Origin: Mycolicibacterium grossiae
GTDB lineage: Bacteria; Actinomycetota; Actinomycetes; Mycobacteriales; Mycobacteriaceae
Length of the DNA: 64,000 nt
NCBI RefSeq assembly: GCF_008329645.1
Contig: NZ_CP043474.1
Coordinates: 3,038,001 to 3,102,000 of the forward strand
Direction of reading: 5' to 3'
Shown here: positions 27,267 to 34,624 of the stretch, in pieces
Layout of the letters: every line of letters starts with the position of its first letter
How positions within the stretch are numbered: position 1 is the first letter of the stretch
The notes under the pieces: generated by a model
Databases searched by the model: none
What the model was told of the DNA's origin: nothing
What the model saw: only the letters and a program-made list of their open reading frames with translations
Program-made: the position numbers and the translations under genes

Positions 27267-27629
27267 CTAGGGCCGGCAGCAAGTCGGATCGAGTACGGCG
27301 CAGAGCGCGCCGACCGCGTCGTGGCTGGGGCGGTGGAAGACGCTCATGCCCCGCCGGTCGGAGGCGACGAAGCCGGCTTTGCGCAACTGCGTGAGGTGGT
27401 GGCTGACGGTTGATTCGCTGAGCCCGAGAACCGCCGCGAGGTCCGCGCCGACCTCCTCGCCGGCCGCGGAGCTGAACAGTAGCGACATGATCTTCACCCG
27501 CACCGGGTCGGCCAGCGCCTTGAGGCGCACGGCGACCTGCAGGGCGTCGTCGTCGCTCATGGGTCCGGCGGCCACCGGGGCGCAACACACGGGTGTCGAG
27601 ACGTCGATCACTGGAAGAGCCTTCGGCAT
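27267..27629 (-). CDS. arsR: ArsR family arsenite-responsive repressor
   Basis: Winged-helix repressor of 120 residues: LKALADPVRVKIMSLLFSS, then the DNA-binding helix LGLSESTVSHHLTQLRKAGFVASDRRGMSVFHRPS. Likely metalloid ligands are Cys15-Cys16 near the N terminus; Cys110, Cys117 and Cys118 lie at the other end. An N-terminal vicinal Cys pair at 15/16 is also how I recall the Corynebacterium ArsR arsenite site. Divergent from cadI with 55 bases between the starts, where it should bind and repress both directions. ATG start preferred over an upstream in-frame start that would run into cadI. Confidence 0.9.
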   Translation of the reverse strand: MPKALPVIDVSTPVCCAPVAAGPMSDDDALQVAVRLKALADPVRVKIMSLLFSSAAGEEVGADLAAVLGLSESTVSHHLTQLRKAGFVASDRRGMSVFHRPSHDAVGALCAVLDPTCCRP

Positions 27630-27684
27630 GCCGTCATCATGCCACGTTATTGACATATATCGAAGAGGTGGGCATCGTGGGCTC

Positions 27685-28074
27685 GTGTCCCGCATGCAAC
27701 TCGCATTGAACGTCGACGACCTCGACGCCGCAATCACGTTTTATCGCAGCCTCTTCGGCGTCGAACCGGCGAAGGTGAAGGAGGGTTACGCGAACTTCGC
27801 CATCGTCGACCCGCCGCTCAAGCTGGTGCTCCTGGAGAACCCCGGGCGGGGCGGCACGCTCAACCACCTCGGCGTCGAGGTGGAGTCCACCGCGACGGTG
27901 CACGCCGAGATCACGCGCCTCGCCGGCGAAGGCCTCTTCACCGAGGAGGAGATGGACACCACGTGTTGCTTCGCCACCCAGGACAAGGTGTGGGTCACCG
28001 GCCCGGCGGGGGAGAAGTGGGAGGTGTACACCGTGCTGGCCGACTCCGAGACCTTCGGCACGGCCGCGCCGTGA
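27685..28074 (+). CDS. cadI: ArsI/CadI family glyoxalase-fold protein
   Basis: Protein of 129 residues of the vicinal-oxygen-chelate fold, very close to what I recall of M. tuberculosis CadI (MQLALNVDDLDAAITFYRSLFGVEPAKVK, YANFAIVDPPLKLVLLENPG, LNHLGVEVEST). The Cys pair in TTCCFATQDKVWVTGP is typical of the ArsI/CadI group. ArsI members cleave the C-As bond of methylated trivalent arsenicals; CadI is induced by cadmium and other metals. GTG start at 27685. First gene of the resistance operon and overlaps the pump gene by GTGA. Confidence 0.92.
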   Translation: MSRMQLALNVDDLDAAITFYRSLFGVEPAKVKEGYANFAIVDPPLKLVLLENPGRGGTLNHLGVEVESTATVHAEITRLAGEGLFTEEEMDTTCCFATQDKVWVTGPAGEKWEVYTVLADSETFGTAAP

Positions 28075-29150
28075 CAGGGGCCGTCGCGCCGGAAGCCCCC
28101 GTCGCCCGCAGGCTCTCGACCCTCGACCGGTTCTTGCCGGTGTGGATCGGCGTCGCGATGGTTGCCGGCCTGGTGCTCGGCCGCATGGTGCCCGGTATCG
28201 GCTCGGCGCTCGATCGCGTTGCCGTGAACGGAGTTTCGCTGCCGATCGCACTGGGCCTGTTGGTGATGATGTACCCGGTGCTCGCGAAGGTGCGCTACGA
28301 CGCGCTCGACGCCGTCACCGGCGACCGGCGCCTCCTCATCGGTTCGATCGTGCTCAACTGGGCGCTCGGCCCGGCCGTCATGTTCGCCCTTGCCTGGCTG
28401 CTGCTGCCCGACCTACCCGAATACCGCACGGGACTCATCATCGTCGGCCTGGCCCGCTGCATCGCGATGGTCATCATCTGGAATGACCTCGCGTGCGGTG
28501 ACCGTGAGGCGGCCGCCGTCCTCGTAACGCTGAATTCGGTGTTTCAGGTGGTGATGTTCGCCGCGCTGGGCTGGTTCTACCTCGCCGTGCTGCCGGGGTG
28601 GCTCGGCCTGCCACGGACCTCGATCGCGACATCGCCGTGGCAGATCGCAACCTCGGTCCTCGTCTTCCTCGGCATCCCGCTTCTCGCCGGCTACCTCTCC
28701 CGCCGTCTGGGCGAACGCGTCAGAGGCCGCGACTGGTACGAGGGCACCTTCGTGCCGAGGATCGGCCCATGGGCGCTCTACGGCCTGCTGTTCACGATCG
28801 TCGTCCTGTTCGCATTGCAGGGCGACCAAGTCACGACCCGTCCCCTCGACGTCGTCCGCATCGCGCTTCCGTTGCTCGTCTACTTCGCAGTCATGTGGAG
28901 TGGCGGCTACGCCCTCGGTAGGGCATTGCGGTTGGGCTACGCGCGCACCACCACCCTCGCATTCACGGCCGCGGGCAACAACTTCGAACTCGCCATCGCG
29001 GTCGCCATCGCCACCTACGGTGCCTCGTCGGGGCAGGCGCTGGCCGGGGTGGTCGGGCCGCTCATCGAGGTGCCGGTGCTGGTCGCGTTGGTGTACGTGT
29101 CGCTGGCCCTGCGCCGGCGGTCCCTCGCCGATCGGTCGGAGCGGCCATGA
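28071..29150 (+). CDS. acr3: Acr3-type arsenite efflux permease
   Basis: Membrane protein of 359 residues with ten predicted helices. The conserved Cys of Acr3 pumps is in GLARCIAMVIIWNDLACGD, and TTTLAFTAAGNNFELAIAVAIATYG is the second hallmark. It exports arsenite, and sometimes antimonite, using the proton gradient. GTG start overlaps cadI and the stop overlaps arsC (ATGA), so all three are coupled. In mycobacteria this gene is often called arsC or arsB in older annotation. Confidence 0.94.
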   Translation: MTGAVAPEAPVARRLSTLDRFLPVWIGVAMVAGLVLGRMVPGIGSALDRVAVNGVSLPIALGLLVMMYPVLAKVRYDALDAVTGDRRLLIGSIVLNWALGPAVMFALAWLLLPDLPEYRTGLIIVGLARCIAMVIIWNDLACGDREAAAVLVTLNSVFQVVMFAALGWFYLAVLPGWLGLPRTSIATSPWQIATSVLVFLGIPLLAGYLSRRLGERVRGRDWYEGTFVPRIGPWALYGLLFTIVVLFALQGDQVTTRPLDVVRIALPLLVYFAVMWSGGYALGRALRLGYARTTTLAFTAAGNNFELAIAVAIATYGASSGQALAGVVGPLIEVPVLVALVYVSLALRRRSLADRSERP

Positions 29151-29548
29151 GTCGCAAGCCGGCCGTGCTGTTCCTGTGCACGCACAACGCCGGCCGCTCG
29201 CAGATGGCGATGGGCTTTGCCAGGCACCTCGCGGGTGAACGCGCGGACGTTTACTCAGGCGGCTCCGCGCCGGCGGACGCCGTCAACCCGGCTGCGGTCT
29301 CGGCCATGGCCGAGGTCGGCATCGACATCAGCGCCGAGGTGCCCACCCCGTGGTCCGACGACGTGCTTCGTGCCGTCGACGTCGTCGTCACCATGGGTTG
29401 CGGGGACACGTGCCCCTTCTACCCCGGAAAGCGCTACCTCGACTGGGAGGTACCGGATCCCGCGGGCCGAACCATCGACGCCGTTCGGCCCATCCGCGAC
29501 GACATCGCCATCCGCGTCCGTCGCCTGCTCGACGATCTCGGTGTCTAG
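29147..29548 (+). CDS. arsC: arsenate reductase, low-molecular-weight phosphatase fold
   Basis: Arsenate reductase of 133 residues. The catalytic P-loop is CTHNAGRS (CX5R) close to the N terminus, and MGCGDTCPFYPGKRYLDWEVPDPAG supplies further cysteines and the Asp-Pro loop. The enzyme turns arsenate into arsenite for export by Acr3. Actinobacterial forms draw electrons from thioredoxin or mycothiol/mycoredoxin; the extra Cys pair points to the thioredoxin-type internal disulfide, but this is not certain. Last gene of the operon; it converges with the transglycosylase gene 7 bases on. Confidence 0.93.
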   Translation: MSRKPAVLFLCTHNAGRSQMAMGFARHLAGERADVYSGGSAPADAVNPAAVSAMAEVGIDISAEVPTPWSDDVLRAVDVVVTMGCGDTCPFYPGKRYLDWEVPDPAGRTIDAVRPIRDDIAIRVRRLLDDLGV

Positions 29549-29555
29549 CGAGCAC

Positions 29556-31176
29556 TCACGACAGCGGGCGCAGCACCACGATGCCCGGCACCGTGCGCAG
29601 GTAGCTCGACAGGGGGGTGTCGACGACCCGTTCGTCGGTGTCGAGCGAGGATGCGTTGCGCAGCACCGGGCCGTCGGGTCCGATCACGACGATGCCCACG
29701 TGGGTGACGTCCAGACCGCCGTCGTCGGCGTACGCGCCGACGTAGTCACCCGTGCGCACCCCGTGCAGCACCGCGTCGTTCACCCGTGCACTCGGGATGT
29801 AGGACACCGAGCGTGGCACCGGCGGCAGCCCGGGCAGGTAGACGCCGCCTGCGTCCTTCTGGTTGAGGACCTTCGGCACCGAGACGGCGTAAGCGCTCAG
29901 CGTCGCGGTCACGTCCGTGGCCAGTGCTGGTGTGGTGGCGGCCCAGTCGGTGAAGAAGTGCCGGCGAGTCGCGAAACCGACGACGCCGTCGCGGTAGCGC
30001 ACGGTGGCCAGGGCGTCGACCACGTCGGCGCGGGTGCGGGAGCGCTTGAGGGCCTCGACGTAGTCGACGAGGGTGAGGCAGTCGACGCGCTCCAGGTCGG
30101 CGACGAGGCGCTCGGGTTCGGTGGCCGAGCCGACGAGCGTGTCGGCGCCGTACGGCGTGCCGAGGAAGGCTCGGGACAGCCGCTCGGCGCGCACATCCGA
30201 GGACGCGTCGAGCGGAACGAGCGCGAGCATCTGGTCGATGCGTTCCCCGCTGCGGGCCGTCATGCGCATGTCCGCGAAAGGCGTTCGGCGGTTCAGGAAC
30301 TCGGCGACCGGCAGCGGGGACGCTGCGTCGTAACCGACGGGCAGGAGCACGTCGCCGTAGGGCGTGTCGACGTAGACCTGCCAGTGGTAGTAGCCGGCGA
30401 ACGCCGCTGGATCCGCGGCCAGCACCGCGGCGTAGTCGTCGACTGCGCGCACGTAAGCGGAACAGCGCTGCGTCGGGATCGGCGGCGAATCCGTGAGCCG
30501 CCAGGAAGCGGCCAGAGGCCAGGATGGCGTCCCGCGTGGAGTCGATGTCGCCACCCTGGCCATACGCGGCGAACGTGCTCGGCAGGAACTGCATCGGCCC
30601 CCGCGCCCCGGCCGCGCTGATTCCGGCGACACGGCCGAACCGCGTCTCGATGGCGTGGATCGCCGCGAGGTGCGCCCAGCCGACGCCGGAGGCGGCCTCC
30701 GCCTCCCGGTAGTAGCGCAGCAGTTCGTCGGCGGGCGGGGGCGCGACGATGCGCCACGAGGGCAGGGTGGTGCGTAGCGGTGCCGACGCCGCCATGTCGT
30801 CGAGGCTCCGCCGGGCGTCGAGGTTCCGGTCGAAGGCAGTGAGCAGCGGCGGAGGCACGTGAGCCCTGGCCGTCGTCGCCCACTCCGGTTGGCGGCTCAG
30901 GACACGGTAGGCCCGTTGTTGTCGGTGTGCTGCCGCGGCGACGGCGTCCACGGTCGCGCGCGAATCCCTGATCACGCGCTCGTCGGTCACCAGGTCGACG
31001 GCGAGGCGTTCCGGGTCGGACGCCGGTGTCGACTCGGGGGTCGCGGGCCGAGGCAGGGTGGCGGACGGCGGGGTCTGCGGCGCTGCGGTCTTGGTGGGGA
31101 CCGTGCATCCGGCCAGCACCACCAGCGCCGCTGCGAGCGGCGCACACCAGTCCCGGACGGGGTGCGCCGACAGCAC
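29556..31176 (-). pseudogene. lytic transglycosylase fused to DUF1460 domain, frameshifted
   Basis: The first part encodes a lipoprotein (LVVLAGC lipobox) with a lytic transglycosylase domain: YYREAEAASGVGWAHLAAIHAIETRFGR (catalytic Glu), GARGPMQFLPSTFAAYG, then GFAADPDAALFR. Here, at about 30457-30462, the frame breaks; the sequence resumes in another frame with SAYVRAVDDYAAVL and GYYHWQVYVDTPYGDVLLPVGY, the normal end of such enzymes. It then runs without a stop into a DUF1460 amidase-like domain (VDCLTLVDYVEALKRS, RHFFTDWAA). About four codons (YNPS-like) seem to be missing at the join. As written, only a truncated enzyme with a nonsense tail (frame stop 29746) would form. GTG start at 31176; 31206 is possible. 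Confidence 0.75.
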
Positions 31177-31178
31177 CG

Positions 31179-31403
31179 TCAGGCGACGGCCGGCGGAGTG
31201 CCCCACAATTCCACGACGTCACCGATGCGGCGCAGCATCACGTAGCGCACGTTCTCGGATTCCGCCTTGCCCGACCACTGCTCGTATGCGGCCCTCGCCC
31301 CCTGCTCGTCGCCCTCGAACACGGTGGTCGGCTTCGGCGGCACTCCGTCGCTGCTCGTGTCCTCCGCTTCGCCGATGACGACGTTCCACATGGGGTCGGC
31401 CAT
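31179..31403 (-). CDS. conserved small hypothetical protein
   Basis: Acidic protein of 74 residues with no signal peptide or membrane segment, containing WNVVIGEAEDTSSDGVPP, VFEGDEQGARAAYEQWSG and VRYVMLRRIGDVVELWG. I recognise it only as a small soluble protein typical of mycobacteria. The ATG is preceded by GGAAGGAAACC, a good ribosome-binding site. It lies between the anti-sigma-like gene (33 bases upstream) and the transglycosylase gene (2 bases downstream), so it is probably co-transcribed with them. Confidence 0.7.
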   Translation of the reverse strand: MADPMWNVVIGEAEDTSSDGVPPKPTTVFEGDEQGARAAYEQWSGKAESENVRYVMLRRIGDVVELWGTPPAVA

Positions 31404-31436
31404 GGATGGTTTCCTTCCGTGCGTCGAAGTTCGAAA

Positions 31437-31931
31437 TCAGGCAGGTCCGCTGCCGCTGAGCGCCAGCTCGCGGGTCTCGCCGAGGGGGGTCTCCGAGGGA
31501 CAGTCGTGGAAGTGGATGGACACCGTGGTGCCGTCGGCGCGACGGTCGATCTGGACGCCGTCGGCGAGTGACCGCATGAGGATCAGCCCGCGTCCACGCA
31601 AAGCGGTCGCCCCCGTCGTGGCGGGCTCGCGCCACACACCCTCGTCGCTCACCTCGAACCGAAGCGTGTCTTGCCCGCCGTCGTACTCGGCGGTCAGCCG
31701 CATCGGACCCGACTCCGCGCGTCCCTCGTAGGCGTGATCAGCGCAATTGGACAGGGCTTCGTCGACGGCCAGCAGGATGTCGGCGCGCCGCTCGTCGCTG
31801 AGGCGGAAGCCGTCGGCGATCCAGGTGCTCAGCTCGTCCCGAAAGTGCGCGACGGTGCGGCCATCGGCGCGTCCGAGGCGCCGGATGCCGGCGGTGCTCT
31901 CGACGTGATCGCCGTGTCGATGCGGAGTCAT
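31437..31931 (-). CDS. RsbW-like anti-sigma factor / HATPase domain protein
   Basis: Protein of 164 residues with a GHKL ATPase domain: N box LLAVDEALSNCADHAYEG, G1 box RFEVSDEGVWREP and G2 box GRGLILMRSLADGVQID. These are features of RsbW/SpoIIAB-type serine kinases, which hold a sigma factor inactive and phosphorylate an anti-anti-sigma protein. No sigma factor or STAS-domain gene is adjacent, so its partner is elsewhere. There is no ribosome-binding site before the ATG; instead two 20-base near-identical repeats abut it. Confidence 0.85.
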   Translation of the reverse strand: MTPHRHGDHVESTAGIRRLGRADGRTVAHFRDELSTWIADGFRLSDERRADILLAVDEALSNCADHAYEGRAESGPMRLTAEYDGGQDTLRFEVSDEGVWREPATTGATALRGRGLILMRSLADGVQIDRRADGTTVSIHFHDCPSETPLGETRELALSGSGPA

Positions 31932-31971
31932 GATGGGTTGTGCTTACCCAGGATGGGCTTGGCTTACCCAG
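31932..31971 (-). repeat. two 20-base tandem repeats in the anti-sigma gene leader
   Basis: Two adjacent 20-base units (31932-31951 and 31952-31971) share 17 bases, and each reads CTGGGTAAGC at its start on the minus strand. They sit directly before the ATG of the RsbW-like gene. GGGTAA resembles the -10 of SigF-type promoters (GGGTAT), but no GTTT-type -35 is evident at the right spacing. Confidence 0.6.
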
Positions 31972-32011
31972 CTTCGCATCACGACAGGATCGCGATTCTT
32001 CGGCTCGCTCG

Positions 32012-32359
32012 CTACGGGCTCGAGCTGATGGTGGAGTGCGGCACCGGCTGTGGTCCGGCGGCCGCCTCGTCCTCCGACAGGCCGATGCAGGCGCCGCTGT
32101 CGCGTCCGGTGCACGGAACGCCCTCGATCTCGGGAATGTCCGGGTTGGCCGCGGTCGTATCGAAGCCCTGGGGGGAGTTCGGCACGAGGAACGGAGTGCA
32201 CGTGGTCGTGAACACGTCCATCTCCTCGCCGCCCGAACAGTCGGCGTGCAGCCCGGCCGGTGCGACGTGCGACGCGAGGACGGCGGGTACACCGAGCGCG
32301 CCAACCGCGAGGGCCGCGGCGACGAATAACCGTCGTGACGGTGACGACACGAGCGACAT
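32012..32359 (-). CDS. small secreted protein of unknown function
   Basis: Protein of 115 residues with a clear Sec signal (SSPSRRLFVAAALAVGALGVPAVLASHVAPAG, cleavage near residue 29-34). The mature part is acidic and Pro/Ser/Thr-rich with four cysteines, in CSGGEEMDVFTTTC and GVPCTGRDSGACIG, which could form two disulfides. I do not recognise a family. The ATG is preceded by GGGAGGG at good spacing, which fixes the start. Flanked by the anti-sigma gene and another small gene on the same strand. Confidence 0.75.
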   Translation of the reverse strand: MSLVSSPSRRLFVAAALAVGALGVPAVLASHVAPAGLHADCSGGEEMDVFTTTCTPFLVPNSPQGFDTTAANPDIPEIEGVPCTGRDSGACIGLSEDEAAAGPQPVPHSTISSSP

Positions 32360-32408
32360 GCGAACCCTCCCGGCGATGAGCGTCGGCCGAAGCCGTGGTG
32401 CTCGCATC

Positions 32409-32573
32409 CTATGCGGGGGCGGTTCCCGGCATCCGACGTTCGGCGTCGTGTCCCGCGGTGGTCGTCTCGGCCGGACGTAGGCCGCTGAAGGCGCCGACGG
32501 CGATGCGGACGGCGTGCAGCAGTGCGAGCTCTCGACCTCGCGCGTCGACGTCGAGGTTGTCGTGTTCGATCAT
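32409..32573 (-). CDS. small hypothetical protein with strong RBS
   Basis: A 54-codon frame beginning MIEHDNLDVDARGRELALLH with no membrane segment. It is called mainly because GAGGAGAG stands at ideal distance before the ATG, stronger than most sites here, and because it lies in line with the two minus-strand genes downstream. Its composition is not distinctive and I know no relative. It may be a leader or a real small protein. Confidence 0.45.
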   Translation of the reverse strand: MIEHDNLDVDARGRELALLHAVRIAVGAFSGLRPAETTTAGHDAERRMPGTAPA

Positions 32574-32754
32574 GGCCGCTCTCCTCGCAGACTCCGGCGA
32601 GCATACGACGTACCGTTGCCAAAATCCACTCGTGGTGTGCGGTAGAGAATGACCCAAAGTGATCTTGACCTGCTCAGCGAGCCGTAAGGGCGCACGATCG
32701 GAAGCTCAACAGCACGGAGTTTTGTTTGCTAAATCTGCACCGTGATGCACGATT

Positions 32755-32768
32755 GGGGCGAAAGCCCC
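32755..32768 (+). other. GAAA-tetraloop hairpin in esterase leader region
   Basis: GGGGC-GAAA-GCCCC folds into a perfect 5-base stem with a GNRA tetraloop about 90 bases before the secreted esterase start, followed by other G/C-rich complementary stretches (GGGGCCC, CCGGCGAGCC). It may be part of a structured 5' leader. I cannot match it to a known riboswitch. Nothing else in 32574-32855 can be called. Confidence 0.3.
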
Positions 32769-32855
32769 GGTCAGGGGCCCACCGTTCACCGGCGAGCCGT
32801 CTGCAGTTCGACGAGCGCGACACCGTGAGTTCACCCGCCGTGGCACCATCGGTCG

Positions 32856-33722
32856 ATGCCGACGCTCAAGACAGCCGCGCGTCTCTGCGCGCTGGTTGTC
32901 CCGTTCCTCGTTGCCGTGGCCGGTATCGGCCCCGCTGCCGCCGTGCCGGGAGAACTACCCGGCGCGATCAGCCACGCCGGCATTCAGCGGACCTATCTGC
33001 TGCACCTGCCCGCGGGCGTCGACCGGCCCAACGGTCTGGTCGTCAACCTGCACGGAGCCGGTCAGAACGGCGGCATCCAGATGGGGGTGACCAATTTCAA
33101 CGCGATCGCCGATCGCCAGGGCTTTGCAGTGGTCTATCCGGACGGCATTGACCTCAGCTGGGCCGATGGCCGCGGTGCGTCGGTGCCCGACCGCCAGGGC
33201 GTCGACGACGTCGGCTTCCTCTCCGCGCTCATCGAGCAGGTGTCCCGCGACCATGGCGTTCCGCCGGGCCGGGTCTTCGTGACCGGGATGTCGGCGGGCG
33301 CCTTCATGGCCTCGCGGCTGGCGTGCGACCGTGCCGACCTGGTCGCGGCCATCGCGCCCGTCTCCGGCACGCTGGGCAGCGGGGTGCCGTGCGCGCCGTC
33401 GCGGCCGGTGTCGGTGCTGCAGGTGCATGGCACCGCGGACCCCGTCGTGCCGTTCACCGGCGGGCCGATGGTCGGTCGTGGCGGCCCGAGCGACGTGGTG
33501 GCCGCACCCGCCGCTGCGCAGCGCTGGCGCGACATCGATGCCTGCCCGGCCCCGGTGACGACGAGCCTCGGGGGCGGCGTGACCGGCAGCACCTCTGCCG
33601 GGTGCGCCGGCGGCACGGCGGTCTCCTTCGTGCAGATCGACGGTGGCGGACACGTGTGGCCGGTCGGGAACTACGACGCTTCTGCGGCCATCGGCCAGTT
33701 CTTCGCCGCCCACGGCCGGTAG
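32856..33722 (+). CDS. secreted PHB-depolymerase/feruloyl-esterase family hydrolase
   Basis: Alpha/beta hydrolase of 288 residues with a Sec signal (ALVVPFLVAVAGIGPAAAVPG). Oxyanion region LVVNLHGAGQNG, nucleophile GMSAGAFMASRLA (Ser about 149), acid in QVHGTADPVVPF, and catalytic His in GGGHVWPVG. This set is typical of the LpqC/feruloyl-esterase/poly(3-hydroxybutyrate) depolymerase (esterase_phb) family acting on extracellular esters. There is no lipobox, so it should be released or loosely wall-bound. No adjacent gene hints at the substrate. Confidence 0.87.
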   Translation: MPTLKTAARLCALVVPFLVAVAGIGPAAAVPGELPGAISHAGIQRTYLLHLPAGVDRPNGLVVNLHGAGQNGGIQMGVTNFNAIADRQGFAVVYPDGIDLSWADGRGASVPDRQGVDDVGFLSALIEQVSRDHGVPPGRVFVTGMSAGAFMASRLACDRADLVAAIAPVSGTLGSGVPCAPSRPVSVLQVHGTADPVVPFTGGPMVGRGGPSDVVAAPAAAQRWRDIDACPAPVTTSLGGGVTGSTSAGCAGGTAVSFVQIDGGGHVWPVGNYDASAAIGQFFAAHGR

Positions 33723-33792
33723 GTCACGTCGATCACGAAATGATCACGCGGCCAAGCGCGTCGGGAGTGGCCACGGTGGGTAGCCCCTCAAC

Positions 33793-33972
33793 ATGGCTGA
33801 CATTCAGACCCGACGGCCGATGGTCACTCCCGCTCGAATCGGCTCGGTCATCGCGGTTTCCGGCATCGCGGCGTGCTGTTTGGCACTGGTGCTCGGACTC
33901 GCTCACTTCGCCGTCATCGCCCTCATCATCACGCTGGTCGGCGGCAGCGTGGCGCTGGTAACCCTCAGCTGA
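33793..33972 (+). CDS. small membrane protein, 59 residues
   Basis: Short frame of 59 residues beginning MADIQTRRPMVTPARIG and then almost entirely hydrophobic: two probable helices, SVIAVSGIAACCLALVLGLA and FAVIALIITLVGGSVALVTL, joined by a short turn around AH. Good codon use and a strong terminator 12 bases after the stop support it as a real gene. No family is recognised; a small hairpin-topology inner-membrane protein is the likely form. Confidence 0.6.
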   Translation: MADIQTRRPMVTPARIGSVIAVSGIAACCLALVLGLAHFAVIALIITLVGGSVALVTLS

Positions 33973-33984
33973 CACCCGTCATTC

Positions 33985-34026
33985 ACGCGAAAGGCGGGCC
34001 AGGGTCACCTGGCCCGCCTTTCGCGT
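33985..34026. terminator. 19-base perfect-stem bidirectional terminator
   Basis: ACGCGAAAGGCGGGCCAGG pairs perfectly with its complement across a GTCA loop. The stem ends in runs of A and T (GAAAG/CTTTC) that give a short U-tract in both directions. It separates the small membrane protein gene from the convergent repeat-protein gene, whose stop is at 34032. Confidence 0.9.
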
Positions 34027-34031
34027 GTGGA

Positions 34032-34571
34032 TCACCCGGCAGACGCGCAACCGACGTTGGCGATGCAGAAGGATGCACCGCCGGGACCGGCGTTGGCGTT
34101 CGCGCCCGGAACGTTGGCCTGCGCGCCCCCGCCGTCGGCCGAGGCGCCGGCACCAGGGACGGTCGCCTGTGCGCCGCCGCGGTCGGCTGATGCGCCGGCG
34201 CCCGGGACGGTGGCCTGTGCGCCGCCGCGGTCGGCTGAGGCGCCGGCACCGGGGACGGTGGCCTGTGCGCCGCCGTTGTCGGCGGAGGCGCCGGCACCGG
34301 GGACGGTGGCCTGTGCGCCGCCGTTGTCAGCGGAGGCGCCGGCACCGGGGACGGTGGCCTGTGCGCCGCCATTGTCAGCCGACGCACCGGCGCCCGGGAC
34401 GGCGGCGCTTGCCTCTCCGGGTCCAGCGTTCGCACACGCGGGCCCCTCGACGCACGGCGCCGGCGGGGCCGGCTCGGCCAGTGCGGCGGGCACGCCCAGC
34501 GGGCTGAGGGCCAACGCCGCCGCGGCGGCACCGGCAAGGATGAATCGCTTGGAGGAGGAGTTGTCGAACAT
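34032..34571 (-). CDS. secreted protein with seven 16-residue repeats
   Basis: Protein of 179 residues. A Sec signal (FILAGAAAAALALSPLGVPAALA, cleavage near residue 32) is followed by EPAPPAPCVEGPACANAGPGEAS. Residues 56-167 are seven 16-residue units of the form ATVPGAGASADNGGAQ: six nearly identical (position 12 is Asn, Asn, Asn, Arg, Arg, Gly) and a seventh diverged. The tail FCIANVGCASAG has a Cys pair that mirrors the N-terminal CVEGPAC, so the repeats may be bracketed by disulfides. Low-complexity Ala/Gly composition suggests an extended cell-wall or matrix protein. No family is recognised. Confidence 0.8.
   Translation of the reverse strand: MFDNSSSKRFILAGAAAAALALSPLGVPAALAEPAPPAPCVEGPACANAGPGEASAAVPGAGASADNGGAQATVPGAGASADNGGAQATVPGAGASADNGGAQATVPGAGASADRGGAQATVPGAGASADRGGAQATVPGAGASADGGGAQANVPGANANAGPGGASFCIANVGCASAG
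34071..34406 (-). repeat. 48-base coding tandem repeat array, seven units
   Basis: Seven in-frame 48-base units within the secreted repeat protein. Units 1-6 (34119-34406) are nearly identical in DNA as well as protein, whereas unit 7 (34071-34118) has diverged. Such an array is likely to vary in copy number between strains without breaking the frame. Confidence 0.9.
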
Positions 34572-34624
34572 GCAGGGCGGGTACCACTGCGTCGCGTCGC
34601 CAAAACGTGACCAAGATCGACGCG

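Noticed and set aside
34071..34406. CRISPR array
   Set aside because: The 48-base units are contiguous with no spacers and stay in one reading frame inside a secreted protein gene.
34032..34571. PE_PGRS protein
   Set aside because: It has Gly/Ala repeats but no PE domain; a Sec signal peptide begins the protein instead.
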